Source: an uncultured Pseudanabaenaceae cyanobacterium (GTDB lineage Bacteria; Cyanobacteriota; Cyanobacteriia; PCC-9006; JAAUQQ01). From it: a DNA stretch of 35,232 nt. Positions 27,534-34,776 of the stretch are shown here, in pieces. The notes under the pieces were generated by a model. That model ran no database searches. It had not been told where the DNA came from and worked only from the letters and a program-made list of their open reading frames with translations. The stretch spans positions 1 to 35,232 of the forward strand of contig CALECT010000187.1 in NCBI GenBank assembly GCA_937949725.1, read 5' to 3'. Position numbers and translations under genes: made by a program. The stretch's first letter is position 1; the number at the start of each line of letters is the position of its first letter.

Positions 27534-27825
27534 GGGCATTACAGTGGGGACTGGTCTCTTTGGTTTGGGGCGATCGTGACTGACCAGAGGCAGCAACTTA
27601 GCGCTCTGCTTCCCAGTTGGTTAGGAGGGCTTTAACGTCTGGAACCCCAGTTCTAAAGGATGTCGCCTGGTATGAGACAAAATATAGCGACGGCTCCACT
27701 AAACGTAATTTGTTCTGTACGCTAACAGTGCTGCTTGAAACAGCTAGCCTGTTGAACGCCTATCAGAAGCGTCTTTTGAGATTTGTGCATGACAGCGTGA
27801 TAGCCCGAAAGTCAATCCATCTAAC
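27478..27825. other. 348-nt region upstream of luxR
   Basis: Contains the rest of repeat copy 1 and the presumed luxR promoter. A 70-codon GTG frame on the plus strand (27617-27829) has no protein character and no ribosome-binding site. Nothing else is supported. Confidence 0.35.
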
Positions 27826-28149
27826 ATGAGCCGAGCACCTCAAGACCCTTACGACTCGCCAACGACTGTCCCAAGCGCCAGGCGTTCATCTTTTGTCGTT
27901 GCGCTGTTGACGGCAACGTCGCTTTTTGCGGGTGCCACGTTGATGATTCTTGTTGTGCTTATTGGACCATTTGTCTGGATCCTCAGGGACGGTTTAGGTC
28001 CGGCTGCAACAAACAGTACAGGGATTCAAGCCATGTCTCGAATGTTTTGGACGTTTTACTGGGGGCCTGCGACCGTAGTAGCTACGTTAGCTTTTGGAGG
28101 GGCTTCGTTCCTGCGACGTAAGATTATCTATTCCAAAAATAGACGTTGA
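27826..28149 (+). CDS. Small two-TM membrane protein, unknown
   Basis: A 107-residue protein. The N-terminus has the motif DPYDSP before a basic linker and two hydrophobic helices (about 26-50, VVALLTATSLFAGATLMILV, and 78-96). It is unlike anything in the neighbouring cyanobacterial genes. Small membrane proteins with an N/DPYxSP start are, as I recall, common in planctomycetes, which would fit the cassette at 31288. The ATG follows TCTAAC without a clear Shine-Dalgarno. It lies between the two luxR repeats. It may be a stray acquired gene, and no function can be given. Confidence 0.5.
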   Translation: MSRAPQDPYDSPTTVPSARRSSFVVALLTATSLFAGATLMILVVLIGPFVWILRDGLGPAATNSTGIQAMSRMFWTFYWGPATVVATLAFGGASFLRRKIIYSKNRR

Positions 28150-28171
28150 CGGCACCGGGTCGACTGACCCC

Positions 28172-28471
28172 TTATGAAGTCTTGATACCGAACCAGAGTT
28201 CTTCTGCCACGCTGATGGTGAATGGGGTGTATAACGGCGTATAGCAATGCAATGGACCAGCGTCGCACTGTTGTTGCTGAGCCATCAAGCTTAAAACCAC
28301 TCCCTCTTGCGCCTGCTGCCAAGCCCAATCACTTTCGCCATAAATCTCTGCTTCAGCCGCCGCTTTGCCACACTGTAGTAAGTCTCCGCACAGCTTGAGG
28401 TCTAGGAGCAGGTGCGGAGCACTGAGGCGATGGTCAGATAGATCGGACACAATAAAGCCTTGAAGCCCCAA
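28172..28471 (-). pseudogene. Chimeric relic: luxR 5' end fused to a DUF3050 3' tail
   Basis: One 99-codon frame joins two gene pieces. The first 33 codons copy the luxR start at 27477 (same TTG, SDLSDHRLSAPHLLLDLKLC). From residue 34 on (AAEAEIYGESDWAWQQAQEG then VVLSLMAQQQ) it follows residues 227-258 of the DUF3050 protein at 32129-32947, about 80% identical in DNA by eye. The tail beyond is unrelated. It looks like an internal deletion in a duplicated luxR-...-DUF3050 unit on the minus strand. Confidence 0.8.
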
Positions 28472-28527
28472 CTTTCTATTCAGCCTTAGATCCCGAGTTT
28501 TTGGAGTGTCTTCTGCTACGGAGTACT
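28373..28527. repeat. 155-bp direct repeat, copy 2 (luxR 5' end)
   Basis: Second copy of the luxR start and leader. The most conserved stretch is the leader (CCTTAGATCCCGAGTTTTTG). Upstream similarity weakens after the GAGTACT at 28521-28527, then returns as GGTCGCTTGGGCATGGAGCG near 28548. Confidence 0.9.
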
Positions 28528-28788
28528 CTTAAGAACCCATAAGAGGCTTGGTCGCTTGGGCATGGAGCGATCGCGACCTGATTCAACTTTGAGAGAATCA
28601 GCAGCAGTATTTATGGGAATTTTGTTTTGGCGCTCTGGCGATAAGGTTAGATTTGGTAGCGATGTTATCAAAGCTGGAAACAGCTAACTTGTCGGGAAGC
28701 TTCAGCAGACCTCATCCCTTCATGCGTTATGGGGGCAGAGACTTTCACTCCGAGACCATGGCTCAAGCCACTCTAGAATACGCCTAGG
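28472..28788. other. 317-nt region between the chimeric relic and tetR
   Basis: Starts with the end of repeat copy 2. It has the last HIP1 site before a 3.7-kb HIP1-free stretch (28567). At 28725 GCGTTATGG resembles an integron R' core site but no partner site was confirmed. No gene. Confidence 0.35.
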
Positions 28789-29391
28789 CTATGCAAGGAT
28801 AATCTTGACCTGGTGGTCTAGGTTCTTGGCTAGTGTTCCTCGACTGATACCTGCCCGGGCACGAAGCGCATGGCCCAGACTAAGGTCGTACATTAGCTGT
28901 GCCCGTTCCAGCGAAGGAAAATCCTTCGGCAACGTGCCTTTCTCCCTTTCTGCGTCGAAACGTGTCGCGAGCTTCCGTTCGGTATCACGGAGAACCCCCT
29001 GCAAGAGCTCGGCGGCACCATCGACCTCACCCGCGCTAGTCGCGACGCCAGAGGCGAGAAAGCAGCCCCTGGGACCGCCATCATCGGGTGTAACCGAATT
29101 GATGGTTATCTTCATAAAAGCACGCACGGCTTTGGCAATATCCACTTCAGTCTCGAAAGCTACCATCTGCTTCCTTGCGTGATTAGAGACATAGTTTTCG
29201 ATGGCCTTGAGATAGAGCTGACGTTTGTCTCCAAAGCTCCCATATAGGCTTGGTCTGTTGATGCCCATTGCATCGGTCAGGTCCTGTAGGGACGAACCGT
29301 GGTAACCCTTCGCCCAGAAGACATTCATTGCGGCGTTAAGAGCAGTGAGTGCATCGAAACCGCGAGGTCTTCCGGTTTTCTTACTGTTCAT
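28789..29391 (-). CDS. TetR-family transcription repressor
   Basis: A 200-residue TetR/AcrR repressor. The helix-turn-helix is within residues 8-55 (ALNAAMNVFWAKGYHGSSLQ, GINRPSLYGSFGDKRQLYLK). The rest is the ligand-binding helical domain, with GPRGCFLASGVATSAGEVDG typical of the YxaF/LmrA-like or NemR-like branch. The start is the ATG at 29391, as the 63 upstream codons of the open frame run through the operator. A 12-bp palindrome TACCGATCGGTA lies about 50 nt upstream over the -10, so it is probably autoregulated. It is divergent from the flavodoxin-like gene, the usual arrangement for a repressor of an oxidoreductase. Confidence 0.88.
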   Translation of the reverse strand: MNSKKTGRPRGFDALTALNAAMNVFWAKGYHGSSLQDLTDAMGINRPSLYGSFGDKRQLYLKAIENYVSNHARKQMVAFETEVDIAKAVRAFMKITINSVTPDDGGPRGCFLASGVATSAGEVDGAAELLQGVLRDTERKLATRFDAEREKGTLPKDFPSLERAQLMYDLSLGHALRARAGISRGTLAKNLDHQVKIILA

Positions 29392-29900
29392 TACAAAACT
29401 CTTGAACTGTGCCCTCCTCCGTATTAGTGTTACATTATTGTACCGATCGGTAAGGAACGCTGAGCTCAATCCGCTGAGCACTTCTGGAGGCGCAGAATGA
29501 ACAACATTACCCAAAGAAGGCAATGATTTGTAGGCGAAAATCAGGAAAGAAACAAATGCCTGAGTCTGCCGTAAAAGCATCGAAATAGGGAGGCATAACG
29601 ATAAATGCGCTCTTGCCGAATCTTGACTTTCTATGGGAGGGCACTACGGCACAAAATTTTGAGCTTCCCTTCCATGTCGGGACGCTCGTAGATAGCGACT
29701 CGCTCTACAAAGCAGGAGCAACTGTTTTCTTCCTGTTCGTCAATCCGAACTAGAGGAATTGTGCTGAAATCGAACAAGTTCTATGACCGCAAAATGGAGC
29801 AACACATTTTGAATCAAATGGCGCGTTCAACAGCTCTGGCTAGAATCAATTAACGACACATAGATGTAGACACATCAAGTCAAAAAATATGGAGACACCA
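29392..29900. other. 509-nt divergent region of the tetR/flavodoxin pair
   Basis: Holds the TetR operator at 29441. On the plus side, GGAG at 29891-29894 is the ribosome-binding site of the next gene. Between 29460 and 29880 I see nothing coding. GCATAACGATAAATGCGC near 29593 resembles the start of an attC but no downstream partner was found. Confidence 0.4.
29437..29452 (-). promoter_or_regulatory. TetR operator overlapping the tetR -10 box
   Basis: TACCGATCGGTA (29441-29452) is a perfect palindrome of the form bound by many TetR repressors. It overlaps TACAAT (29442-29437 on the minus strand), the best -10 for tetR. Repressor bound here would block its own promoter. A second operator for the plus-strand gene was not found. 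Confidence 0.65.
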
Positions 29901-30491
29901 ATGGCTAAAATCGCAATCGTCTATCACTCGCAATTTGGGCACACGAAACGTCAAGCCGAAGCGGTCCATCGTGGCGCAGCTGGAGTCGATTCTGCTGAAG
30001 CCATTCTATACACAGTCAAAGAAGCAACGGAGCGAATGGATGAACTTGACGAAACTGATGCGATCATCTTCGGCTGCCCGACTTACATGGGTAATGTGTC
30101 GGCCGGAATGAAAGCGTTCCAGGAAGACGCTGCAAAGAAGTGGTTTGCTGACGCCTGGAAAGACAAAATTGCCGGGGCTTTCACGAATTCATCTTCGTTC
30201 TCCGGCGACAAGATGAATACTCTGACCAGCCTGATGGTTTTCGCCATGCAACAAGGCATGATTTTTGTCAGCCTCGGCATGAAGCCGGCTGAAAACCTGC
30301 CTGAGAGCATGAAAGAAATCGTGGGTCCCGGACCTGATGCGCACAATCGTGTTGGGTCTTACATTGGCCCGATGGCTTCGAGTTTTGAGGTCAAACCAGA
30401 TGCCGGTTCACCATCAGTTGGCGATATTGAAACCGCTGAGCTGTACGGAAAGCGCGTTGCAGAGATAACTCTGCGGCTGAAACATAATTGA
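29901..30491 (+). CDS. Flavodoxin-family FMN oxidoreductase
   Basis: A 196-residue flavodoxin-fold protein, likely an NAD(P)H-dependent FMN/quinone reductase. The FMN phosphate loop is IVYHSQFGHTKRQAEAV, and IIFGCPTYMGNVSAGMKAFQ with FTNSSSFSGDK completes the flavin site. It resembles WrbA but lacks the WrbA-specific PTRFG loop. The ATG at 29901 is 6 nt after GGAG; an upstream ATG at 29889 overlaps this site. It is divergent from tetR, whose product probably represses it in response to a quinone or electrophile. The codon use is GC-balanced and free of HIP1. Confidence 0.85.
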   Translation: MAKIAIVYHSQFGHTKRQAEAVHRGAAGVDSAEAILYTVKEATERMDELDETDAIIFGCPTYMGNVSAGMKAFQEDAAKKWFADAWKDKIAGAFTNSSSFSGDKMNTLTSLMVFAMQQGMIFVSLGMKPAENLPESMKEIVGPGPDAHNRVGSYIGPMASSFEVKPDAGSPSVGDIETAELYGKRVAEITLRLKHN

Positions 30492-30539
30492 GCAACAAGT
30501 CGTGTTCACAAATACTCAAATGCATGACCCAAGAGGTTA

Positions 30540-30563
30540 TTAGGTGTAAATATTTACACCTAA
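30540..30563. repeat. Perfect 24-bp palindrome after the flavodoxin gene
   Basis: The left half is TTAGGTGTAAAT (30540-30551) and the right half its exact reverse complement. There is no loop. It may be a cruciform-type terminator or an operator for the SnoaL gene at 30678. No T-run follows. Confidence 0.6.
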
Positions 30564-30677
30564 GTTTCAATTTAGGATAGTTAGCTAGAAAGTTCCTTGC
30601 TAATAAATAGTTATCCGCCCATATATAAGGCCTAAAGTCTCAAATCACCAACTCTAAATCTCATAGGATAAATTGAA

Positions 30678-31085
30678 ATGAACCTAACAGAACAACAACA
30701 AAAGCTCGCGGCAGTTGCGGGACTTTATGACATGTTTATGAGAGTCGATGCCAGTAAGATAAAAGACTGTGTATCTGCTGAGTATGAGCAGTTTCCTCCG
30801 CCAAACCCGGATGCCAAACCCGGCCTTGAGAACTTCATGAAAGGCTTCGGGTCTTCATTCTCAGACATCAAAGGCGAAATTACCCATCTCATGACCGATG
30901 GGGCTTACGTTTTTGCCCGTTGTGAATACAGCATGGTCCACACAGGCGAGGCTTACGGCATTCCGGCAACGGGCCGAAATGTCAAGTTCGATGCCTTTGA
31001 TCTGCATCTTGTTGAAGACGGCAAGGTGACCAAGTCCTGGCACCTAGAGGACTATATGACGATCTGCAATCAGATAAAAGATTGA
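30678..31085 (+). CDS. SnoaL/NTF2-like ester cyclase-type protein
   Basis: A 135-residue NTF2-fold protein. It has the usual opening helix (LAAVAGLYDMFMRVDASKI), the NFMKGFGSSFSDIKGEITHL region, and the final strands IPATGRNVKFDAFDLHLVED and KVTKSWHLEDYMTI, which are the SnoaL-like pattern. The sequence does not show which substrate it uses. AGGAT at 30664-30668 is a moderate ribosome-binding site. It follows the flavodoxin gene by 186 nt and may be co-regulated by TetR. SnoaL proteins often accompany such reductases in detoxification islands. Confidence 0.82.
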   Translation: MNLTEQQQKLAAVAGLYDMFMRVDASKIKDCVSAEYEQFPPPNPDAKPGLENFMKGFGSSFSDIKGEITHLMTDGAYVFARCEYSMVHTGEAYGIPATGRNVKFDAFDLHLVEDGKVTKSWHLEDYMTICNQIKD

Positions 31086-31204
31086 TGCGTTTTTCAACCT
31101 GAGGCCGATCCAGACAATGCAGATTCATTTTCCTTTAAATAACAATCAACAACCCTAGCTGTCCAAAGTGATGCTGAGGTTGACCTCATCACTCGGACGA
31201 CGGA

Positions 31205-31293
31205 GCATAACAATACAATGCACCAGAGCCGTGAAGCCGAGTGGTTTTGAATGGACCATCACTCTCGTGGCCCAGGGATTGCGGACGTTATAT
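31205..31293 (+). mobile_element. attC-like integron recombination site of planctomycete type
   Basis: An 89-bp site. R'' is GCATAAC (31205-31211), R' is GTTATAT (31287-31293), and in between TGCACCAGAGCC can fold with GGCCCAGGGATTGCGG in an imperfect extended stem. The central hairpin CGAGTGGT/ACCATCACTC is capped by TTTTGAATGG. From memory, this pattern (TAACAAT..ATGCACC...GGxxxGGTGATCGCGGACGTTAT) is the repeated attC form of planctomycete integrons. The R' overlaps the ATG of the next GNAT gene. Confidence 0.7.
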
Positions 31294-31741
31294 GGCTTGC
31301 AACACACCCATAGTATTGCGACTCGCCACAATCACAGATGCGAATTCGATTGTCGCGTTCGATCACGTCGCAGCATCCGAACCTGCACGTGTCCAGTTTA
31401 TCCACGACCAGATCAAATCGTCTGCCTGTTACGTCGCCGTCATCGATGCGAACGTCGTGGCCTACGCCGTCCTGAACTACAAGTTCTACGACAACGGTTG
31501 GATCGAAATGCTCTATGTCCATCCGCAATTCCGGCGTCAAGGCATCGGTTCTGCGTTGATTCGTCACCTGCTCAACGCATGCCGCACCGCTCAATTATTC
31601 ACATCAACAAATCAATCCAACTTGTCAATGCAGCGACTGCTGGCAACATTGGAGTTTGACCGCAGTGGCTTTATCGAAAACCTTGACGAAGGCAATCCGG
31701 AATTGGTGTACTTCAAACGATTGCGTGATAATGCTATATAA
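31292..31741 (+). CDS. GNAT acetyltransferase carried as an integron cassette
   Basis: A 149-residue GNAT protein. It opens LRLATITDANSIVAFDHVAA, and the acetyl-CoA loop is VHPQFRRQGIGSALIRHLL with preceding strand WIEMLY. Its ATG (31292) is inside the attC R' site and its TAA (31739-31741) is inside the next R'' (ATATAAC at 31736-31742), the tight packing of an integron cassette. The open upstream frame to 31241 runs through the attC and is not coding. The substrate is unknown; many cassette GNATs acetylate antibiotics or metabolites, but no drug motif is visible. Confidence 0.85.
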   Translation: MACNTPIVLRLATITDANSIVAFDHVAASEPARVQFIHDQIKSSACYVAVIDANVVAYAVLNYKFYDNGWIEMLYVHPQFRRQGIGSALIRHLLNACRTAQLFTSTNQSNLSMQRLLATLEFDRSGFIENLDEGNPELVYFKRLRDNAI

Positions 31742-31842
31742 CAATCGCCTCAAGACCATGCCAAACGGCTGGTGTGAAGGAATGCACCGAATTGACATGC
31801 AATTGAGGGTATGAGATTGCATGGTGATCGTAGGCTTTATAC
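31736..31842 (+). mobile_element. Degenerate attC-like site after the GNAT cassette
   Basis: R'' ATATAAC (31736-31742) is the perfect complement of the cassette's own first bases, GTTATAT at 31287, as integrase circles demand. Further on AATGCACC (31780-31787) and GGTGATCG (31823-31830) pair, with a hairpin ATGCAAT...ATTGCAT between, then a poor R' CTTTATA. The L'' is displaced by about 35 nt, so the site is decayed. Confidence 0.5.
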
Positions 31843-31874
31843 AGAAACACAAGGCCCATCAAGATGAGGGAATT

Positions 31875-32132
31875 ATGACTGAACAGAACTACATCTGTGG
31901 AGACTGTGGTGGAGCCACAGAATGGATCAAGATCGTCGACGCCACCAAAATAGGGGGTGCGATCCAGAGTGAAACTGGTCCTGGCAGTCAACACCTTCAA
32001 CTTCAATATGCCGCCGAAGATGCAGAGCGTTCGACTTGGCTGAAGCGTTTTCCGACAATCGGTCACCTTCGCGGGCGATTGTGTACCGAGTGCGGCCGAG
32101 TTGCGCTGTTCGCCGTGCCGAAGGATGACTAA
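31875..32132 (+). CDS. Small zinc-ribbon protein, unknown
   Basis: An 85-residue protein with two CxxC knuckles (ICGDCGG at residue 7, LCTECGR near 70), typical of a zinc ribbon. The core (TEWIKIVDATKIGGAIQ) is otherwise unfamiliar. GAGGG at 31865-31869 supports the ATG at 31875 over the GTG/ATG at 31821. Its TAA overlaps the stop of the convergent DUF3050 gene by 3 nt, exactly at the right edge of the foreign block. It may be a second cassette gene. No function can be assigned. Confidence 0.6.
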   Translation: MTEQNYICGDCGGATEWIKIVDATKIGGAIQSETGPGSQHLQLQYAAEDAERSTWLKRFPTIGHLRGRLCTECGRVALFAVPKDD

Positions 32133-32947
32133 GCGCCACCACAGAAGTCTATCTCAGCCATCACCCCATCCCAAAGCTGTTGCCGAGCCATCAAGCTCGA
32201 AACCGCTGCCTCTTGAGCCTGCTGCCAAGCCCAGTTGCTCTCGCCACAAATCCGCTCCAGCAGCAGCTTCGCCATGGGAATATGCCGTTCCTCATCCACC
32301 CCAACATGGCGATCGCAATAGGCCCGTAGGCGATCGCAACACACCGCCGCCCCCTCCATTTCCATCCCATCCAACTGCATCAAAATATTGCTAAACAGCG
32401 GCGTCGCAATCTCCTCCCGCCCCCACAAAAAAGCCGCCACAATTCCTGGCGTCGGCCCCTGACAAATCTCCCAAGTATTCAAAACAAAAGCTCGGGTCTG
32501 AGCCGGAATCTCCAGCGGTGCCAGGGCCGCTTCCAAACCTACCCCCTGCCCCAAAGCTGCCAGCAATTGCTCAATCGCCTGGGTCTCTGCACCCAGCTCA
32601 ACCATGGCCTGAATATAAAACTCCGCATGGCTCATATACTCCCCCGGCCTCACCTCCTCGGTTTCCTCATCCAAGATCATTTCATTGATTAACCGGGCAG
32701 CCATGCCATCCTGCACCGGTCGCCACGGCGTAGAAAGGCAGGTCAATCGCTGTTGCAGCGTCTTCAGCAACAGCATGTTGTCCCACACCGCAAACACATG
32801 GGACTGCATAAATAGCCGCAGCACCGAAATCGTGACCAATTGACTATGGACTGGATGCGCTAAGACAGCTTGCTGATAACGCTCCACTTCACGCCAGCAA
32901 TGGGATAGCTGAGCCTCAGCATTGATTAAATTGGCAGTATTCACCAT
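32129..32947 (-). CDS. DUF3050 family protein (heme-oxygenase-like fold)
   Basis: A 272-residue protein matching DUF3050, which I place with the heme-oxygenase-like diiron/helical fold. Telling segments are VLRLFMQSHVFAVWDNMLLL, NEMILDEETEEV with SHAEFYIQAM, and AYCDRHVGVDEERHIPMAKL. The His and Glu in these helices (MQSHVFAVWD, DEERHIP) are placed to bind metal. The function is unknown. It follows DUF1348 by 6 nt, so the two are co-transcribed from the cyanase side. A diverged copy of its 3' end survives at 28250-28371. Confidence 0.85.
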   Translation of the reverse strand: MVNTANLINAEAQLSHCWREVERYQQAVLAHPVHSQLVTISVLRLFMQSHVFAVWDNMLLLKTLQQRLTCLSTPWRPVQDGMAARLINEMILDEETEEVRPGEYMSHAEFYIQAMVELGAETQAIEQLLAALGQGVGLEAALAPLEIPAQTRAFVLNTWEICQGPTPGIVAAFLWGREEIATPLFSNILMQLDGMEMEGAAVCCDRLRAYCDRHVGVDEERHIPMAKLLLERICGESNWAWQQAQEAAVSSLMARQQLWDGVMAEIDFCGGA

Positions 32948-32953
32948 GGGGGG

Positions 32954-33379
32954 CTAGGTCCGCTCCCAACGAAACTTGCGCTCCGACTCCTTAATCGGCA
33001 AATCATTGATGCTTGCAAACCGTTTTTGCATCAAGCCATTCTCTGCAAACTCCCAATTCTCATTGCCATAGGCCCGAAACCATTGACCAGAGTCATTGTG
33101 GTACTCGTACTCAAACCGCACCGCGATGCGGTTATCCTTAAAGGCCCAAAGCTCCTTCTGGAGCCGATAGTCCAGTTCCGTACTCCACTTGCGGACCAAG
33201 AATTCCTTAATCGCCTCTCGCCCGGAAAAGATTTCTGAGCGATTGCGCCATTCAGAGTCAACCGTGTAAGCCAAGCAGACTTTCTCTGGGTCCCTCAGAT
33301 TCCAGGCAGCTTCAGCGCCTTTAATCTTGGCCAAAGCCGTTTCCTCTGTAAAAGGAGGAAAAGGAGGTTTGCTTTCCAT
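32954..33379 (-). CDS. DUF1348 family protein (NTF2-like)
   Basis: A 141-residue NTF2-fold protein of the DUF1348 family. The signature is [20 protein letters not shown], then [20 protein letters not shown] and [20 protein letters not shown], ending with [20 protein letters not shown]. The fold encloses a pocket but no catalytic residues are certain. It is 6 nt from DUF3050 and 88 nt after HupE, all on one strand. Its place near cyanase suggests a role tied to cyanate or nitrile metabolism, which is inference. Confidence 0.86.
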   Translation of the reverse strand: MESKPPFPPFTEETALAKIKGAEAAWNLRDPEKVCLAYTVDSEWRNRSEIFSGREAIKEFLVRKWSTELDYRLQKELWAFKDNRIAVRFEYEYHNDSGQWFRAYGNENWEFAENGLMQKRFASINDLPIKESERKFRWERT

Positions 33380-33467
33380 ATTTTCTAAAATGCTTGAACA
33401 ACTAATCTTTGCTGGATGTGAGTTTGCTAAATACTAGAAACTCATATCCAGCTAAACCGAAGAATTC

Positions 33468-34130
33468 CTAACCCAATACCACTCCGGACAAAAAGGCAAA
33501 CCCAACCCCAGCCAAGGTAAATCCAGTAAAGCGCAGAGTCATTGCAGCAGTCTCGCTGTGAGCCTTCAACCACTCTGCAAAACCGTAAGAAGAGGCCGCG
33601 ATCGCCATCTGAATGCCAGTAAAGCCAAGTAAATAAGCCATAAGTGGCGCCATGTCCGCACCGACGATGGCCTCACCATAGGCATAGCCATGGAAAACAC
33701 CTGCCAGAGATGCTAAGGCAACAATGATCAGCACATTGGGCTTTGCCTTCAAGGCCAGCAGCACACCAAATAGCATGACTGAGAATGAAATCCAAAGCTC
33801 AGGCGCAGGCAAATCCATGCCCATAAGGTGAATACCCGTCCCCGCCAGGGAAGCCAAGACAAAGCCTAAGGGAATCCTTAAACCATGGCCAATAACGGCT
33901 GCGAGCAGACCCGAGGCAATCACAAAAGCCAAATGATCCGGTCCAATCACCGGATGGCCTAAACCCGAGAGAAAGCCCTGAATTGCACTGCTGGGGGTTT
34001 CCCCACCAAAGGGATGGTGGGCTAGGGCCGGAGGGGCCAGCAGCAATAGCCCAGCAGCCAAAACTAGACCGAATGCAGAAGCTTTGGCAATCATCGGCTT
34101 CAAAGACTTAGACAAAAGAACAGGTGACAT
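33468..34130 (-). CDS. HupE/UreJ-family membrane protein
   Basis: A 220-residue permease with an N-terminal signal-like segment (SAFGLVLAAGLLLLAPPALA) and about six further helices. The family's metal motifs are complete: GHPVIGPDH and FHGYAYGE. HupE/UreJ proteins take up nickel or cobalt for hydrogenase and urease. Neither enzyme is here, so the metal's client is unknown. I start at the ATG at 34130, 6 nt after AGAGG; the ATG at 34136 has no spacing, and the upstream extension to 34220 is unlikely. It is downstream of cyanase in the same orientation. Confidence 0.87.
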   Translation of the reverse strand: MSPVLLSKSLKPMIAKASAFGLVLAAGLLLLAPPALAHHPFGGETPSSAIQGFLSGLGHPVIGPDHLAFVIASGLLAAVIGHGLRIPLGFVLASLAGTGIHLMGMDLPAPELWISFSVMLFGVLLALKAKPNVLIIVALASLAGVFHGYAYGEAIVGADMAPLMAYLLGFTGIQMAIAASSYGFAEWLKAHSETAAMTLRFTGFTLAGVGFAFLSGVVLG

Positions 34131-34237
34131 CTGCATCCTCTGAGATGGGTAAACAGTTAGACAGAAATAAAGCGGTATTGCGAAGTAAATTACTCGGCAA
34201 ATTAACCCGTGGATTACCAAGTCAATGACCTAGGGCA

Positions 34238-34681
34238 TTACCATTTCTTATAGGGCAGGAACTTGCCGCACATAATGATTTTGACGCGATCGCCCTTGGG
34301 GTCTTTTTCGTTCTCCACATCCAGGGTGAAGTCAATCGCACTCATGATGCCGTCACCAAACTTGTCATGAACCACTGCCTTGAGGGGCATGCCATAGACC
34401 TGCATGATTTCGTAAAGACGGTAAATCAGAGGGTCCGCAGGAATCGCGGGCTCAAGCGAGCCCTTGAGGGGACATTCCGTTAGGGGGGTAATCAAAGACG
34501 AATCAGCGCCTAACGCTTCAACGATCTTAGTTGCTTCTTCAACTGAAGCACTGGCCTGGCGATAAATCACCGATGCGATCCAGACTTCATCACAGCCCAC
34601 TTTTGCTTCCAAATCCTCAAAACTCAGATCAGCCGCTTTCTTCGCCGCTAACAGCTTTTCAGTGATTTCTGGAATTGCCAT
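34238..34681 (-). CDS. cynS: Cyanase (cyanate hydratase)
   Basis: A 147-residue cyanase, which decomposes cyanate with bicarbonate into ammonia and CO2. The active-site residues are present: Arg88 and Glu91 in [12 protein letters not shown] and Ser114 in [12 protein letters not shown], matching Arg96, Glu99 and Ser122 of E. coli CynS. The N-terminal helical half ([20 protein letters not shown]) and C-terminal [11 protein letters not shown] are typical. AAGGAG precedes the ATG at 34681. It follows the ABC ATPase by 95 nt, as in cynABDS operons. It is 9 residues shorter than the E. coli enzyme, mostly at the N-terminus. Confidence 0.96.
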   Translation of the reverse strand: MAIPEITEKLLAAKKAADLSFEDLEAKVGCDEVWIASVIYRQASASVEEATKIVEALGADSSLITPLTECPLKGSLEPAIPADPLIYRLYEIMQVYGMPLKAVVHDKFGDGIMSAIDFTLDVENEKDPKGDRVKIIMCGKFLPYKKW

Positions 34682-34776
34682 GGCGCTATACTCCTTGGGT
34701 AATGCGTTGAATGCTTAGATTTAGTTGTTCGAGGACTAATCCCAATGGGCCAGTCCTCAATGGGAGGAGGTTCGAT

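Noticed and set aside
27617..27829. 70-codon GTG frame upstream of the small membrane protein
   Set aside because: No start signal and no protein character; overlaps the presumed luxR leader region.
28725..28735. GCGTTATGG as a possible integron R' core
   Set aside because: A 7-nt motif alone is common by chance and lacks a matching R''.
29593..29690. GCATAACGATAAATGCGC resembling the start of an attC
   Set aside because: No R' partner or foldable inner stem within 150 nt.
30610..30616. GTTATCC as a start of a SnoaL cassette ending at 31205
   Set aside because: It pairs with GCATAAC at only 6 of 7 positions and no attC folds upstream, so it is not listed.
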